A DNA stretch of 64,000 nucleotides from Saccharothrix sp. ALI-22-I (GCF_001984175.1 NZ_MTQP01000049.1:1-64000), one strand, 5' to 3'; counted from the stretch's first letter, positions 8,353 through 17,574 are shown. Numbers and translations are program-made. The notes: a model not told the origin generated them from the letters alone.

Positions 8353-8490
8353 TGTGCCGCTCGAAAAGTCATCGTCGCTGGTAGAGCCACGCTGCCGGCC
8401 AGTTGGGGGCAAGTCCGGGTGATCGTGTCCCTCGTCGTCTACCGCGCACTACGCACCGACGCCATCAGCCCTCGACCAACCTCCCCTTGA
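8353..8490 (+). mobile_element. Solo end of the 54-kb insertion sequence, with the first transposase codons
   Basis: Bases 8355-8387 are identical (reverse complement) to 55418-55450, the right end of the intact IS in this window. After it the sequence continues like the 5' end of that transposase: GTCCGGGTGATCGTGTCC, then codons reading 'VIVSLVVYRALR' against 'MIVSMLYQATRR' in the intact copy. The homology fades before about 8490 and the rest of the element is gone. It separates the aztD relic from the lutC relic and probably caused both truncations. Confidence 0.75.
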
Positions 8491-8514
8491 CAGAGGAGCG
8501 ATTCACAGTCCCCC

Positions 8515-8862
8515 TTCGAGGCAGCAGACCACGCGGGGCCGGACATCGTCGGGCTGTTCACCGAGCGCGCCTCCGAGTACCACGCCACGGTGGTCCGTGT
8601 TCGGGCGGCCGGTGTCTCGGCCGCCGTCGGGCGCGCGCTGGCCCGCACCGGGGCGCGGTCCGTGGTCGTGCCGCCCAGACTTCCCGAGGACCTCGTCCCC
8701 GACGGGCACTGGTCCCGGCTGGAGGACGTCCCGCCGCTGACGGTCGGCGGGCTCGACGGGGCGGACGCCGTGGTCACCACCGCCGCACCACCGCCGTCAC
8801 CGGGGCCGTGGCCCTCGACCACGGCCCCGGCGCAGGGTTCTGCCCCAGCGCTGTACTGCTGA
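8515..8862 (+). pseudogene. lutC-like lactate utilization (LUD domain) relic
   Basis: The open frame reads 'GLFTERASEYHATVVRVRA', 'ARTGARSVVVPPRLPEDL' and 'LTVGGLDGADAVVTTAA', the order found in LutC/YkgG LUD-domain proteins. At about 8780 the frame shifts by one, and the next frame continues 'TAVTGAVALDHGPGAG', again LutC-like. Both the start and the C-terminal end are missing. LutABC oxidises lactate to pyruvate. Lactate is an expected product of the fucose pathway in the next 14 kb, but this copy cannot be functional. Confidence 0.72.
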
Positions 8863-8884
8863 ATGGCTGTCTCGTCCAGCGGCG

Positions 8885-11152
8885 TCAGGAGACGGTGAAC
8901 ATCTGATGGTCGGCGCCGTCGAGCGGGCGTTGCTCCAACTGGTCGCCCTGGGCGTTGCCCGCGGTGAGGTAGAGACCGCTGTGGCGGTTGAGGAGCCGGA
9001 TACGGCCGTTGCCCGCGTCCTCCGCCAGCCATTCGTCGTTGGTGTTCGCGCTGGCTTCGTAGGGGTACTGGATGACCTTCGCGCCCGCGTCACGGGACGC
9101 GTACCGGGTGACGACGTCCTTGCCACTGGCCTGGTTGACGATCCGCGTGTATCCGTCGCCGAGGGGCACGAACGCGAAGCGCTGGTTGGTGCCGCCGGTG
9201 CTGGGCCAGCGGATGATCGCGGCGTCGTTCGCGAGGCTTGCGCTCTTCACGTCGAGTACGTGGCTGCTGCCGGCGATGGTCACGGTGCGGTTCCCGGTCG
9301 GGACGACCGGGACCCTGGTCAGCCTGACCGCATGGCCGCCGTTGGCGACCGCCGGGATGCTCAGCGTGTCACCGGCCTGGATGACCTTGCTGGTGCGGGT
9401 CAGGCCGTCGGAGCCGTCGGTGGTGATCTCCGCGTGCCAGGTACCGGAGCCGAGGAACGTGGTCGGGTAGCCGATGGTGGTGGCGCCGCCGCGCCTGAGC
9501 GCGCCGACGAACCACCGGTCGCCGTTGCGGCGCGCGATGACCCCTCCGGTGAGTGGGTCGCCCGAGACGTACTTCGTCTCGTCCCACACGGTCGGCAGCA
9601 TGCGCAGCCACCGTTGTGCCTCGGGCCGGGCCTGGTAGTCCGGGATGCGGCTGCCGGGCAGCATGATGCCGCTGTCCAGGAGTACGCCGAGGGCGAGTTC
9701 GGCGGCGTCGCTGTTCGGGTTGCCCTGCTGGAAGCTCATCGGCGAGTAGTCGGCAGGGCCCAGTGCGCCGCGGGTGAACGGGAGCGCGGCCACGTGCCCG
9801 ATGTTGCGGCCGCTGGGGTATTCCTCGCCCCGGACGGCCTCGTTGGTCAGCACGTGCGGCCAGGTGCGGTGGACGCCGACGGACAGGCGCGAGCCGTGCA
9901 GGTCGACCATCAGCTTGTAGCGGGCGGTGTCGGCCAGGGCCGCGTCGTACCACTGCTGACGGGCCCGGGTCTCGGAACCCATGAAGTCCATCTTGACGCC
10001 GACGACTCCCCACCCGGTGATCTTGGTGAACTCGGCGTCCCGCTCCGCGGCGGTGTCCAGGTCCTGCCAGTGGTACCAGAGCATGATCCGCACGCCGCGA
10101 TCCCGGGCGTAGGTCACGAGCTCGGGAATGATCGCCTGGTTGGCCTTCCACCCGTCGTCCACGAGAAGGTAGGGCCAGCCCTGCGAGGAGGCGTAGTCGG
10201 CCCACTGCTTGAGCTTGGTCAGGTCGCGCTGGGTGTCGAACATGCCGTCCAGCCACGGCCACGCGGCGACACCCGGCTCGATCCACGAGGTGTCGGAGAC
10301 CTTCGACGCGGGCGCGACGTCGTCGACCAGCGTGGACTCCACGATCGTCGCCGTGCTGCCGATGGTGGCCGTGCGCCACGCCGTGGTGAACGCGCCGGAT
10401 CGCGCGATCTGCGCGTCGGCCAGCGCGACGGTGAACCGGCCGGTGCCCTGGGTGTGGGTGAACCGGCCACCCGAGTAGTCGCCGTCCACACCGGACTCGG
10501 CGAGCAGCACCCGCGCGCCGTTGGTCTGCTGGGCGAGCATGCCCATGTCGTAGGAGCCCGTCGGGACGTCGGCGACCGGAGAGGTGACGTAGCCCCTCTC
10601 GTGATCGGGACTGAACTCCTGCCGGGACAGCTGGGCGTCGGTCGGCAGTTCGAACGAGGTCGCCTCGCGCAGCACCGTCGCACCCGACGGCAGCTCGTAG
10701 CGCAGCGCCATGCCGTCTGCGGACGTGCGGACGTGCACGGTCATCCGCGCGGAGCCCTTCGCGAACACCAGTCTCGTCTCGGTCGCGGACCGCGTCCGGA
10801 CGCGGGACTTCCCCGCTTCGACCTCGTAGTTGTACGAGACGGGCGCGTCCGTGCGGCTGACGAACTCCAGTCCGGTGGTGAAGTCGGCCTGGCTGGTCAC
10901 CAGCCCGATCGGAGCGGGTGTCAGGGCTTGGCGGCAGTTCCAGGTCGCGCCGAGCGAGAGGGCGCCGTTCGTGTCCAGCGCCACGGTGGCGCGCACGCCG
11001 TCACAGCCGGTCTGGGCAACACCGGGCTGGACCGAGGTCCAGCTCCCCGGCGTGGCGGCTATTGCGGGCACCGCAGTGACCGAGCCCATGCCGGCGAGGA
11101 CGGCGGCGGCCGTGCCGGCGACTCGAATCCCGCTTCGTTGGAGGAGTTTCAT
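8885..11152 (-). CDS. Secreted glycoside hydrolase family 97 enzyme with C-terminal ricin-type lectin domain
   Basis: A protein of about 755 residues. An N-terminal signal peptide 'MKLLQRSGIRVAGTAAAVLA' is followed by a beta-sandwich region and a (beta/alpha)8 barrel. 'SWIEPGVAAWPW', 'YLLVDDGWKA', 'GVVGVKMDFM', 'LMVDLHGSR' and 'LTNEAVRGEEY' match the GH97 catalytic region, with the Glu in the last motif in the expected position of the inverting family. The last ~140 residues are a beta-trefoil CBM13 ('DGYTRIVNQASGKDVV', 'GNGRIRLLNRHSGLYL'). GH97 enzymes act on alpha-glucosides or alpha-galactosides. The start at 11152 is chosen for the signal peptide and GGAAGG ribosome site; the frame is open to 11305. 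Placement next to fucosidase genes suggests joint glycan degradation. Confidence 0.88.
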   Translation of the reverse strand: MKLLQRSGIRVAGTAAAVLAGMGSVTAVPAIAATPGSWTSVQPGVAQTGCDGVRATVALDTNGALSLGATWNCRQALTPAPIGLVTSQADFTTGLEFVSRTDAPVSYNYEVEAGKSRVRTRSATETRLVFAKGSARMTVHVRTSADGMALRYELPSGATVLREATSFELPTDAQLSRQEFSPDHERGYVTSPVADVPTGSYDMGMLAQQTNGARVLLAESGVDGDYSGGRFTHTQGTGRFTVALADAQIARSGAFTTAWRTATIGSTATIVESTLVDDVAPASKVSDTSWIEPGVAAWPWLDGMFDTQRDLTKLKQWADYASSQGWPYLLVDDGWKANQAIIPELVTYARDRGVRIMLWYHWQDLDTAAERDAEFTKITGWGVVGVKMDFMGSETRARQQWYDAALADTARYKLMVDLHGSRLSVGVHRTWPHVLTNEAVRGEEYPSGRNIGHVAALPFTRGALGPADYSPMSFQQGNPNSDAAELALGVLLDSGIMLPGSRIPDYQARPEAQRWLRMLPTVWDETKYVSGDPLTGGVIARRNGDRWFVGALRRGGATTIGYPTTFLGSGTWHAEITTDGSDGLTRTSKVIQAGDTLSIPAVANGGHAVRLTRVPVVPTGNRTVTIAGSSHVLDVKSASLANDAAIIRWPSTGGTNQRFAFVPLGDGYTRIVNQASGKDVVTRYASRDAGAKVIQYPYEASANTNDEWLAEDAGNGRIRLLNRHSGLYLTAGNAQGDQLEQRPLDGADHQMFTVS

Positions 11153-11470
11153 GCGGCCTTCCAGGTGGTTGCAGGTGGCCCGCCGCGAATCGCTCACGCC
11201 GGGAGTCGGAGGGAGATCGCCTTTACCATCCATCACTGTCAAGGAATAAGCCCCTATAGCCCGGAGATCCGACACGTAGAGCGAGGAAACGGTGCCCTCG
11301 AACAACGTCCGTCACTGTGCGGACAGGTCCTTCGTGCTGCGGGAGCGGTGACGTTGTCCTCTGTGGGCGGGTGACATCGGCATGGAGGATGGATTGTGTG
11401 CCGGCACCGGAATGCCCGAGTCCGTCGGTCGGTTCACCGGAGGCCGAACGGAGAGTGCGCGATGATGCGC
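11153..11470. other. Intergenic stretch upstream of the GH97 gene
   Basis: This holds the ribosome site and leader of the minus-strand GH97 gene. No convincing promoter, operator or gene was recognised. Around 11460 the degraded beta-galactosidase frame begins. Confidence 0.4.
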
Positions 11471-11745
11471 ACCCCACCCGGCAGCCCGCTCGAACTGCCT
11501 CCCGGCGCAACGGCGACGCGCTGGGTCGAGCGCCTGACCGCGGTGGACGCCGAAGTGCTCGCCGAATACGACCACCCGCACTTCGGTCGCCGGCCCGCCA
11601 TCACCACCCGCCGCCACTGCGCAACCGGAACGTCACCGATATCCGGGTGCCGCACGACGTCACCGACGTACTTTCCGGCGCAGCGGTCCCCTCCGGACGG
11701 CTGTTGCACCTGGGCGCGTGGGATGTACGAATCCTCGCCAGCGGC
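11471..11745 (+). pseudogene. 3' relic of a GH42-type beta-galactosidase
   Basis: The frame at 11471-11625 reads 'LELPPGATATRWVERLTA', 'AEVLAEYDHPHFGRRPAITT' and 'RRH', the trimerisation/flavodoxin-like end of GH42 enzymes. Then the homology moves to the next frame: 'VTDIRVPHDVTDVLSGAAV' and 'GRLLHLGAWDVRIL', matching the final beta domain. The catalytic barrel is missing. It is a frameshifted 90-codon remnant, evidence that another glycosidase once sat in this locus. Confidence 0.6.
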
Positions 11746-11750
11746 GACGC

Positions 11751-11778
11751 GGCGCGGCGGCGCAGGGACCGCCGCGCC
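11751..11778 (-). terminator. Hairpin (10-bp perfect stem)
   Basis: GGCGCGGCGG, an 8-base loop, then its complement. It lies 7 bp after the stop codon of a minus-strand relic at 11785, so it is probably that lost gene's terminator and may now end the GH29 transcript. Confidence 0.5.
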
Positions 11779-11784
11779 GGGTGG

Positions 11785-11872
11785 TCAGCCCACGTTGGCG
11801 TGGTACGAGTGCACGTCCAACTGCCCGTTGCCGGAAAGACCTCGGTGACGATGGCCTTCACGCCGTCCGGTC
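11785..11872 (-). pseudogene. C-terminal scrap of an unrecognised minus-strand gene
   Basis: On the minus strand 'VKAIVTEVF' is followed, after a frame change, by 'GNGQLDVHSYHANVG' and a stop at 11785. The ending has normal coding character and is followed directly by a hairpin. I do not recognise the family; it may be the tail of another secreted hydrolase. Confidence 0.3.
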
Positions 11873-11877
11873 CGCCG

Positions 11878-13806
11878 TCACACCGGGATGATCCGCCACT
11901 GCTCCTCCGGTGCGGACACGTACTCCCGCTGGTCCACGTTCGCGCCGTCGGCGGTCGAGCCGTCGCTGACGTTCAGGCTGCGTCCGCTCAACCGGTTGGT
12001 GAGGACGTGGTAGCCGTCGCCGACCGGGGTGACGGCCCAGTGCTGCTGCGGCGCGTTGGCGTCGGACCAGATGGCGACGTTTCCGCCGTCCACGCGGGAC
12101 AGGCCGGCCACCTCCAGCAGCTTGCCGCTGCCCACACCCTTGATCTTGTAGTAGCCGTCGCCGGTCTTGGTGAAGGTCCACTTCTGGTTCGCCTGGTTGA
12201 GCCACGGCCACTGCAGGACGTCGGTGCCGTTGGCGGTGCCCGAGCCTTGCACGTCGGCGACCTTGCCGCTGTGCCGGGCGACCAGCCGGTAGACCGTGCC
12301 GTCACCCGGCAGCGTGGTGGACACCAGTGCCGGCTTGACCGACCGGCCGCCGATCCTCACGCCGCCGATGTTGGCGTAGCCGCCGGTGGCCGCGTTGACC
12401 TGGATCCGCACGAAGCCCACGTTCCGGTTGGGCCACTCCACCAGCTTGTACTTACCGTTGCCGGCCCAGGTGCCGGTGGCGACCTGGGTGAAGGTGACCC
12501 CGTCGGTGCTGGTGAGGATGGTGTATGAGGTGATGTCGCCGTCGGTGGAGTTGCTGCGGTTCCACTGCTTGGGCAGGTACTCCAGGGTGGAGACGTTGCT
12601 CCACACCCCGCCCAGGTCGATGGTGATCGACTGCGGCAGCGACAGGCCCCAAGTCGACCAGCAGGTTTCGTAGCGGACGTCGCTGAGTCCGTCGATGGCG
12701 TGGAGCGGGCCCTCGCCGGTGCGGAAGGCGGTGGCGTACGCGTTGACCGGTGTGACGGGGTGTTCGGCGCGCAGTGGCTGGGTGGGCAGCGGCGGCCGGG
12801 AGGTGTTGGGGCTCCATGCCGCGCCGACCTCGGCGAGCCGGTTGACGACGTTGGTGTCCAGCAGGCCGTTGCGGTTGGGCGGGCAGTTGAGGATGAACGA
12901 GGTGTACTTCGGTTCCAGGTCGGCCAGGTGCGAGAGGATCGCGTCCCTGCTCATGAGGCCCTCGGTCGGGGTGGAGGGGTGCCAGAACCAGCCGTTGCTG
13001 ATGGTCTGTCCCTGCATGCCGGCGTAGGTGTTGCCCGCCGGCGCCGTGATGCCCAGCGGCTCCTCGAAGAAGATCGCGTCGCTGAGGAAGGGTTCCGTCA
13101 GCCCGCCGATGTCGATCATGACGCAGTCCGGCTGAAGCTCCTTCACCAGTGAACGGATCCTCTGGTAGGAGACGGCCTGCTGCCCCATCTGCCACGCGTA
13201 ACCATCAGTCATGAACATGTCGATGGTGCCGTAGTTGGTCAGCAGCTCGCGGATCTGACCGAGCATGAAGGTCATGTCGCCGGGCTGGATGGCATCGGTG
13301 ATCTCCAGCCCGGTCACCTTGTGCCGGCTCTCCCACGCCTCGACGCCGAAGGTGCGGTCCCAGATCGAGTAGTAGAACCCGACCTTCAGCCCCTTCGCCC
13401 GGAAGGCGTCGCAGTAGGCCTGCACCACGTCCTGCTTGTAGGAGCTGTTCGCGACGTTCTGGGTGCCATATGCGCTCGGCCACAGGGCGAAGCCGTCATG
13501 GTGCTTGGTGGTCAGGATGCCGTAACTCATCTTCGCGGCAGCCGCCGCGTCGGCCCACTGCCCGCAGTTGACACTCGGGGGAGCGAAGAGGGTGGGGCTC
13601 TGGTTGGGTTCGGCCCACTCCTGGTTGGTGAACGTGCCCAGGCTGAAGTGGTTGAACATCCCGAACCTCAACTGGACCAGCTTGTCGAGGTTCGCCTGGA
13701 GGGAATCGGCGTATGCCGCGCGTGCGCCGACGGGCAGCGTCGCGAGCACGGCGGCGGCCCCGGCGAACGCCAGGAAGCTACGTCGTGATGGCTGACCAGA
13801 GGACAT
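11878..13806 (-). CDS. Secreted GH29 alpha-L-fucosidase with CBM32 (F5/8) and ricin-type CBM13 domains
   Basis: A 642-residue protein. The N-terminus 'SSGQPSRRSFLAFAGAAAV' is a twin-arginine export signal. The GH29 barrel (about 40-370) contains 'LRFGMFNHFSLGTF', 'GILTTKHHDGFALWPS', 'KVGFYYSIWD' and 'DMFMTDGYAW' (the Asp of TDG is in the place of the family nucleophile). An F5/8-type C domain follows (about 380-505), then a CBM13 trefoil to the end ('DGTVYRLVARHSGKVAD', 'DGYHVLTNRLSGRSLNV'). It removes terminal alpha-L-fucose outside the cell. The start is set by the Tat signal and CAGGAG ribosome site. A 12-bp operator identical to that of the fucose operon lies 150 bp upstream. Confidence 0.93.
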   Translation of the reverse strand: MSSGQPSRRSFLAFAGAAAVLATLPVGARAAYADSLQANLDKLVQLRFGMFNHFSLGTFTNQEWAEPNQSPTLFAPPSVNCGQWADAAAAAKMSYGILTTKHHDGFALWPSAYGTQNVANSSYKQDVVQAYCDAFRAKGLKVGFYYSIWDRTFGVEAWESRHKVTGLEITDAIQPGDMTFMLGQIRELLTNYGTIDMFMTDGYAWQMGQQAVSYQRIRSLVKELQPDCVMIDIGGLTEPFLSDAIFFEEPLGITAPAGNTYAGMQGQTISNGWFWHPSTPTEGLMSRDAILSHLADLEPKYTSFILNCPPNRNGLLDTNVVNRLAEVGAAWSPNTSRPPLPTQPLRAEHPVTPVNAYATAFRTGEGPLHAIDGLSDVRYETCWSTWGLSLPQSITIDLGGVWSNVSTLEYLPKQWNRSNSTDGDITSYTILTSTDGVTFTQVATGTWAGNGKYKLVEWPNRNVGFVRIQVNAATGGYANIGGVRIGGRSVKPALVSTTLPGDGTVYRLVARHSGKVADVQGSGTANGTDVLQWPWLNQANQKWTFTKTGDGYYKIKGVGSGKLLEVAGLSRVDGGNVAIWSDANAPQQHWAVTPVGDGYHVLTNRLSGRSLNVSDGSTADGANVDQREYVSAPEEQWRIIPV

Positions 13807-14159
13807 GCAGGTCTCCTGACAGGGCTGTCGCACGGTGTTTCGTTCGTGCGGTGGTGATGGTGGTGGTGTCCTGCGCCGCGCCGCCGGTCCGGAGTGTTGC
13901 GGTGGGATCAGAGGGTGCCTACCCGACCCGAACCGCCTCATACCGCCTCCATGCGATAGATCGGATGAATGATCCAACATCGGGGCCCCATGCGGCAAAG
14001 TGCGTGAATAATGCGTGACAAGACGGTGTCGACGCAAGCACTGATCCGATGATTGGGATCCGGGCCGGTGGCCAAGCCGCCGGGATCGGCCCGTCCGGAG
14101 AGTGGACGACCCCGGTGTCGGCTCAGTGGTCCCGACTGGTGATCGGCCGAGCGAGGGCG
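13807..14159. other. Regulatory interval upstream of the fucosidase gene
   Basis: No gene was recognised. It contains the ATAGATCGGATG operator at 13956 and, 3 bp beyond it, a degenerate second half (GATCCAACATCGG at 13971). Confidence 0.5.
13956..13967. promoter_or_regulatory. Putative fucose-regulon operator ATAGATCGGATG (fucosidase copy)
   Basis: Exactly the same 12 bases occur (reverse complement) at 14507-14518, before the catabolic operon. It lies upstream of the divergent GH29 gene. A shared sugar-responsive repressor is inferred; no such regulator gene is in the window. Confidence 0.6.
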
Positions 14160-14405
14160 CGGAGGTCCCGGGCCGAAGCCTGCCGACCCCTGTGGGTGTC
14201 CCGGTGTTGATCAGGTCGCCCGCTTCCGGCATGACGAAGTGGCTGAGGTGTCGGACGAGGAGCGCTCCGAGACGTCGTTGACGGCTACGTTGCCGGCGAT
14301 GCACTCGGCGGCGTCACGCGGGTCGGCGATGCGGTGGGTGCGTTTGCCGATAACCACACCGAGTCCGGCTTCCCTGCTGTCCGCCCGGTCGTCGATCCGT
14401 CAGAC
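14160..14405 (-). pseudogene. Relic of a fumarylacetoacetate hydrolase (FAH) family gene
   Basis: Reading the minus strand, 'GLGVVIGKRTHRIADPRD', 'AAECIAGNVAVNDVSE' and, in another frame, 'HFVMPEAGDLINTGTPTGVG' follow the order of the FAH C-terminal domain. They match the intact gene at 14611 motif for motif ('[11 protein letters not shown]', '[18 protein letters not shown]'). At least one frameshift plus a deletion between the two motifs kill it. It is a second, decayed FAH copy facing away from the live one. Confidence 0.65.
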
Positions 14406-14504
14406 CTCGGAGATCTGCCGGGCTCGTGCTCGTCAAGGTCGTAGGAGTGATCGCGTGCGGCGTCCCACCGTGAGGTCCTGGGAACACTCTGTGATCGGTA
14501 GGTA

Positions 14505-14521
14505 GACATCCGATCTATGTC
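14505..14521. promoter_or_regulatory. Putative fucose-regulon operator (operon copy 1)
   Basis: GACAT-CCGATCT-ATGTC: a 5-bp inverted repeat around a 7-bp centre, containing the exact complement of ATAGATCGGATG. It lies 90 bp before the FAH start. Confidence 0.6.
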
Positions 14522-14580
14522 GGCAACGATACGGCCGAAAAGCTTGTCTGTTACGCCAACCGTGCGTATACATACCGGCC

Positions 14581-14592
14581 ATAGATCCGATG
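14581..14592. promoter_or_regulatory. Putative fucose-regulon operator (operon copy 2)
   Basis: ATAGATCCGATG, one mismatch from the other copies, placed 63 bp after copy 1 (hit to hit, 14518 to 14581) and directly before the GAGGAGG ribosome site of the FAH gene. A repressor bound here would block transcription initiation or early elongation. Confidence 0.5.
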
Positions 14593-14610
14593 TTTGAGAG
14601 GAGGCGAGCA

Positions 14611-15462
14611 GTGAGACTGCTTCGAGTCGGAGCGACAGGGCGGGAGACGCCCGCTGTCCTGGACGCGTCCGGGGTGCTCCTGGACCTCCGCGGGGTGGTC
14701 AACGACATCGACGCCACCTTCTTCGCGGAGAACGGGCCGGCCGCAGTGCGGGAGGCGGTCGAGACCGGCCGTCTCCCGGAACTGGACCCCGGACTGCGGA
14801 TCGGACCGCCCGTCGCACGGCCCGGCAAGGTCGTCTGCGTCGGGCTCAACTACTCCGACCACGCCGAGGAGACCGGGGCGCAACGGCCCGATGAGCCGGT
14901 GGTCTTCCTGAAGGCGCCGTACACGGTCGTCGGACCGCACGACGAGGTGCTGGTGCCCCGCGGCAGCGTCAAGACCGACTGGGAAGTCGAGTTGGCGGTC
15001 GTGATCGGTCGCACCGGCCGGTACCTGGCCGACCACGCGGCGGCGGTGGACTGCGTCGCCGGGTACGCCATCTCCAACGACGTCTCCGAGCGCGAGTTCC
15101 AGTTGGAGCGCGGTGGCCAGTGGGACAAGGGCAAGTCCTGCGAGACGTTCAACCCGCTGGGGCCGTGGCTGGTCACCGCGGACGAGATCCCCGATCCGCA
15201 ACGGCTCGGGCTGCGCCTGTGGGTCAACGGGGAGCTCCGCCAGAACGGCAGCACCGCGAACATGATCTTCCCGGTCGCCGAGGTGGTGCGCTACCTGTCG
15301 CAGTTCATGGTGCTCGAACCCGGTGACGTGATCAACACGGGCACACCCGCCGGCGTCGCCCTCGGCCTGCCGGACCCCAAGCCGTACCTGCGTGCGGGGG
15401 ACGTGGTGGAGGTCGAGATCGACGGACTGGGCAGGCAACGACAGGAAGTGGGAAGCGCATGA
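14611..15462 (+). CDS. FAH-family hydrolase (probable 2,4-diketo-3-deoxy-L-fuconate hydrolase)
   Basis: A 283-residue fumarylacetoacetate-hydrolase-fold enzyme. '[16 protein letters not shown]', '[11 protein letters not shown]' (metal-binding Glu residues), '[14 protein letters not shown]', '[16 protein letters not shown]' and '[15 protein letters not shown]' are the family landmarks. Relatives in non-phosphorylative L-fucose and L-rhamnose pathways cleave the 2,4-diketo-3-deoxy acid to pyruvate and L-lactate. This is the favoured role because an L-fuconate dehydratase and an SDR follow directly. GTG 14611 is the start (GAGGAGG 6 bp upstream). Its stop overlaps the next ATG (ATGA). It is the first gene of an eight-gene operon preceded by two operator copies. 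Confidence 0.85.
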   Translation: MRLLRVGATGRETPAVLDASGVLLDLRGVVNDIDATFFAENGPAAVREAVETGRLPELDPGLRIGPPVARPGKVVCVGLNYSDHAEETGAQRPDEPVVFLKAPYTVVGPHDEVLVPRGSVKTDWEVELAVVIGRTGRYLADHAAAVDCVAGYAISNDVSEREFQLERGGQWDKGKSCETFNPLGPWLVTADEIPDPQRLGLRLWVNGELRQNGSTANMIFPVAEVVRYLSQFMVLEPGDVINTGTPAGVALGLPDPKPYLRAGDVVEVEIDGLGRQRQEVGSA

Positions 15463-16781
15463 GAGCGCGCATCACCGGGTTGGCGACCTTCGACATCAGA
15501 TTCCCGACGTCGCTGGAACTGAGCGGGTCGGACGCGATGAACCCGGACCCGGACTACTCGGCCGCCTACGTCGTCCTCACCACGGACGCGCCCGACGGCC
15601 TGGCCGGCCACGGCTTCGCGTTCACCATCGGCCGGGGCAACGAAGTGCAGACGACGGCCATCCGCGCGCTGGAGCCCTACGTCGTCGGCCGCGACCTGGA
15701 GTCCACTCTGGACGACCTCGGTGGCGTGTGGAAGGACATGGTGCACGACTCCCAGTTGCGCTGGCTGGGCCCGGAGAAGGGCGTCATGCACATGGCGATC
15801 TCCGCGGTGGTCAACGCGCTGTGGGACCTCAAGGCCAAGCGCGCGGGAAAGCCGGTCTGGGAACTGCTCGCCGACCTGTCGCCGGAGCAGATCGTCGACC
15901 TCGTCGACTTCCGCTACCTGAGCGACGCGCTGACGCCCGGTGAGGCGCTGGAGATCCTGCGCCGCGCGGAACCCGGTCGTGCCGAGCGCAAGGCCCGGCT
16001 GCTGGCCGAGGGCTACCCGGCGTACACCACCTCACCCGGCTGGCTCGGCTACGACGACGAGAAGCTGCGCGCGCTGTGCCGTGAAGCGGTGGACGACGGG
16101 TTCACCCAGATCAAGCTGAAGGTCGGCGCGGACCTCGACCAGGACATCCGCCGGCTGCGCATCGCCCGGGACGAGGTGGGCCCGCACATCCGCATCGCGA
16201 TCGACGCGAACCAGCGTTGGGACGTCGGGGACGCCATCGCGTGGGTGCGCGAACTCGCGCCGTTCGACCTGTGGTGGGTGGAGGAGCCGACCAGCCCGGA
16301 CGACGTCGTCGGGCACGCCACGATCGCGCGTGCGATCGCCCCGGTTCGCGTGGCAACCGGTGAGCACGTGCAGAACCGCGTGATGTTCAAGCAGCTCCTG
16401 CAGACCAGGGCGCTGTCCTACCTCCAACTCGACGCGGCCCGGGTGGCGGGCGTGAACGAGAACATCGCGATCCTGCTGCTGGCGGCGAAGTTCGGCGTGC
16501 CCGTGTGCCCGCACGCCGGCGGTGTCGGGCTGTGCGAGTTGGTGCAGCACTTGTCGATGTTCGACTTCGTGGCCGTGTCCGGCTCGCTGGACGACCGGGT
16601 GATCGAGTACGTCGACCACCTGCACGAGCACTTCGTCGACCCGGTTCGCCTCGAACGGGGCCGTTACGTCGCGCCGACCAGCGCGGGCTTCAGCGCGACC
16701 ATGCGGCCGGAAACCCTTGTCCGGTACTCCTTCCCGTCCGGCCCGGTGTGGTCGTCGATCGACCGGCTGAGCGCGTCGTGA
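15459..16781 (+). CDS. L-fuconate dehydratase (enolase superfamily)
   Basis: A 440-residue enolase-superfamily dehydratase. The catalytic set is complete: K219/K221 in 'QIKLKVG', metal ligands D249 ('AIDANQRWD'), E275 ('[10 protein letters not shown]') and E302 ('[15 protein letters not shown]'), and H352 in '[10 protein letters not shown]'. These positions are one residue offset from the characterised Xanthomonas fuconate dehydratase as I recall it, and '[20 protein letters not shown]' is typical of that subfamily. It converts L-fuconate to 2-keto-3-deoxy-L-fuconate in the cytoplasm. Start and stop codons overlap those of its neighbours, indicating translational coupling. Confidence 0.93.
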   Translation: MRARITGLATFDIRFPTSLELSGSDAMNPDPDYSAAYVVLTTDAPDGLAGHGFAFTIGRGNEVQTTAIRALEPYVVGRDLESTLDDLGGVWKDMVHDSQLRWLGPEKGVMHMAISAVVNALWDLKAKRAGKPVWELLADLSPEQIVDLVDFRYLSDALTPGEALEILRRAEPGRAERKARLLAEGYPAYTTSPGWLGYDDEKLRALCREAVDDGFTQIKLKVGADLDQDIRRLRIARDEVGPHIRIAIDANQRWDVGDAIAWVRELAPFDLWWVEEPTSPDDVVGHATIARAIAPVRVATGEHVQNRVMFKQLLQTRALSYLQLDAARVAGVNENIAILLLAAKFGVPVCPHAGGVGLCELVQHLSMFDFVAVSGSLDDRVIEYVDHLHEHFVDPVRLERGRYVAPTSAGFSATMRPETLVRYSFPSGPVWSSIDRLSAS

Positions 16782-17533
16782 GCGAGCTGACCGGACTGCG
16801 CGCGGTCGTCACGGGCGGTGGCGTGGGCATCGGGCTGGCGGTCGCCGGTCTGCTCGCCGAGCGGGGCGCGCGGGTCGCGTGCCTGGACCTGGACCCGTCC
16901 GGGGTGGGGGAGCCGTTGCTCGGCGTGACCGCCGACGTGACCGACGAGGACTCCGTGCGCGCCGCGGTGGACCGGGCGGTGGAGGTGTTCGGCGGGCTCG
17001 ACGTCCTGGTGAACAACGCGGGCGTCGGCGCTCAGGGCACCGTGGAGGACAACAGCCTCGACGAGTGGCGCCGGGTGTTCGACGTGAACGTGCTCGGCAT
17101 CGTGCGGGCGACCAGGGCCGCGTTGCCCCACCTGCGGGCGTCGCACTCGGCCGCGATCGTGAACACCTGCTCGATCGCGGCGACCGCCGGCCTGCCCCAG
17201 CGGGCGCTCTACAGCGCCAGCAAGGGCGCCGTGCAGTCGCTGACGCTCGCCATGGCCGCCGATCACATCCGCGACGGGATCCGGGTCAACTGCGTCAACC
17301 CCGGCACCGCGGACACCCCGTGGGTGCGCCGACTGCTCGACTCCGCCGACGACCCGGCGGCGGAACTCGCCGCGCTCCAGGCCCGGCAGCCCTTGGGCAG
17401 GTTGGTCACCGCGGCGGAAGTGGCCGCCGCGATCGCCTACCTCGTGAGCCCTTCGGCCGCGTCGACCACCGGCACCGTGTTGGCCGTCGACGGCGGCATG
17501 CACGGCCTGCGCCTCCGGCCGCGCACCACCTGA
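16778..17533 (+). CDS. SDR oxidoreductase (probable 2-keto-3-deoxy-L-fuconate 4-dehydrogenase)
   Basis: A 251-residue classical SDR. The cofactor loop '[13 protein letters not shown]', '[10 protein letters not shown]', catalytic Tyr145/Lys149 in 'LYSASKGA' and the '[13 protein letters not shown]' end are present. In non-phosphorylative fucose catabolism an SDR oxidises C4 of 2-keto-3-deoxy-L-fuconate before hydrolytic cleavage, which fits its place between the dehydratase and the transporter. L-fucose dehydrogenase activity is the alternative, but an AKR better suited to that step ends the operon. The start is GTG 16778, which overlaps the dehydratase stop (GTGA). Confidence 0.85.
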   Translation: MSELTGLRAVVTGGGVGIGLAVAGLLAERGARVACLDLDPSGVGEPLLGVTADVTDEDSVRAAVDRAVEVFGGLDVLVNNAGVGAQGTVEDNSLDEWRRVFDVNVLGIVRATRAALPHLRASHSAAIVNTCSIAATAGLPQRALYSASKGAVQSLTLAMAADHIRDGIRVNCVNPGTADTPWVRRLLDSADDPAAELAALQARQPLGRLVTAAEVAAAIAYLVSPSAASTTGTVLAVDGGMHGLRLRPRTT

Positions 17534-17574
17534 TCCCCGCACCGCATCCCCCGCAGTCGAATAGAGGACCGAAG

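Noticed and set aside
8906..11374. 822-codon plus-strand frame opposite the GH97 gene
   Set aside because: The minus strand carries a signal peptide, GH97 motifs and a lectin domain; the plus frame is low-complexity antisense.
11878..14304. Extending the fucosidase to 808 residues
   Set aside because: The upstream 166 codons include FAH-relic sequence and lack protein-like character; the Tat signal and CAGGAG site at 13806 define the start.
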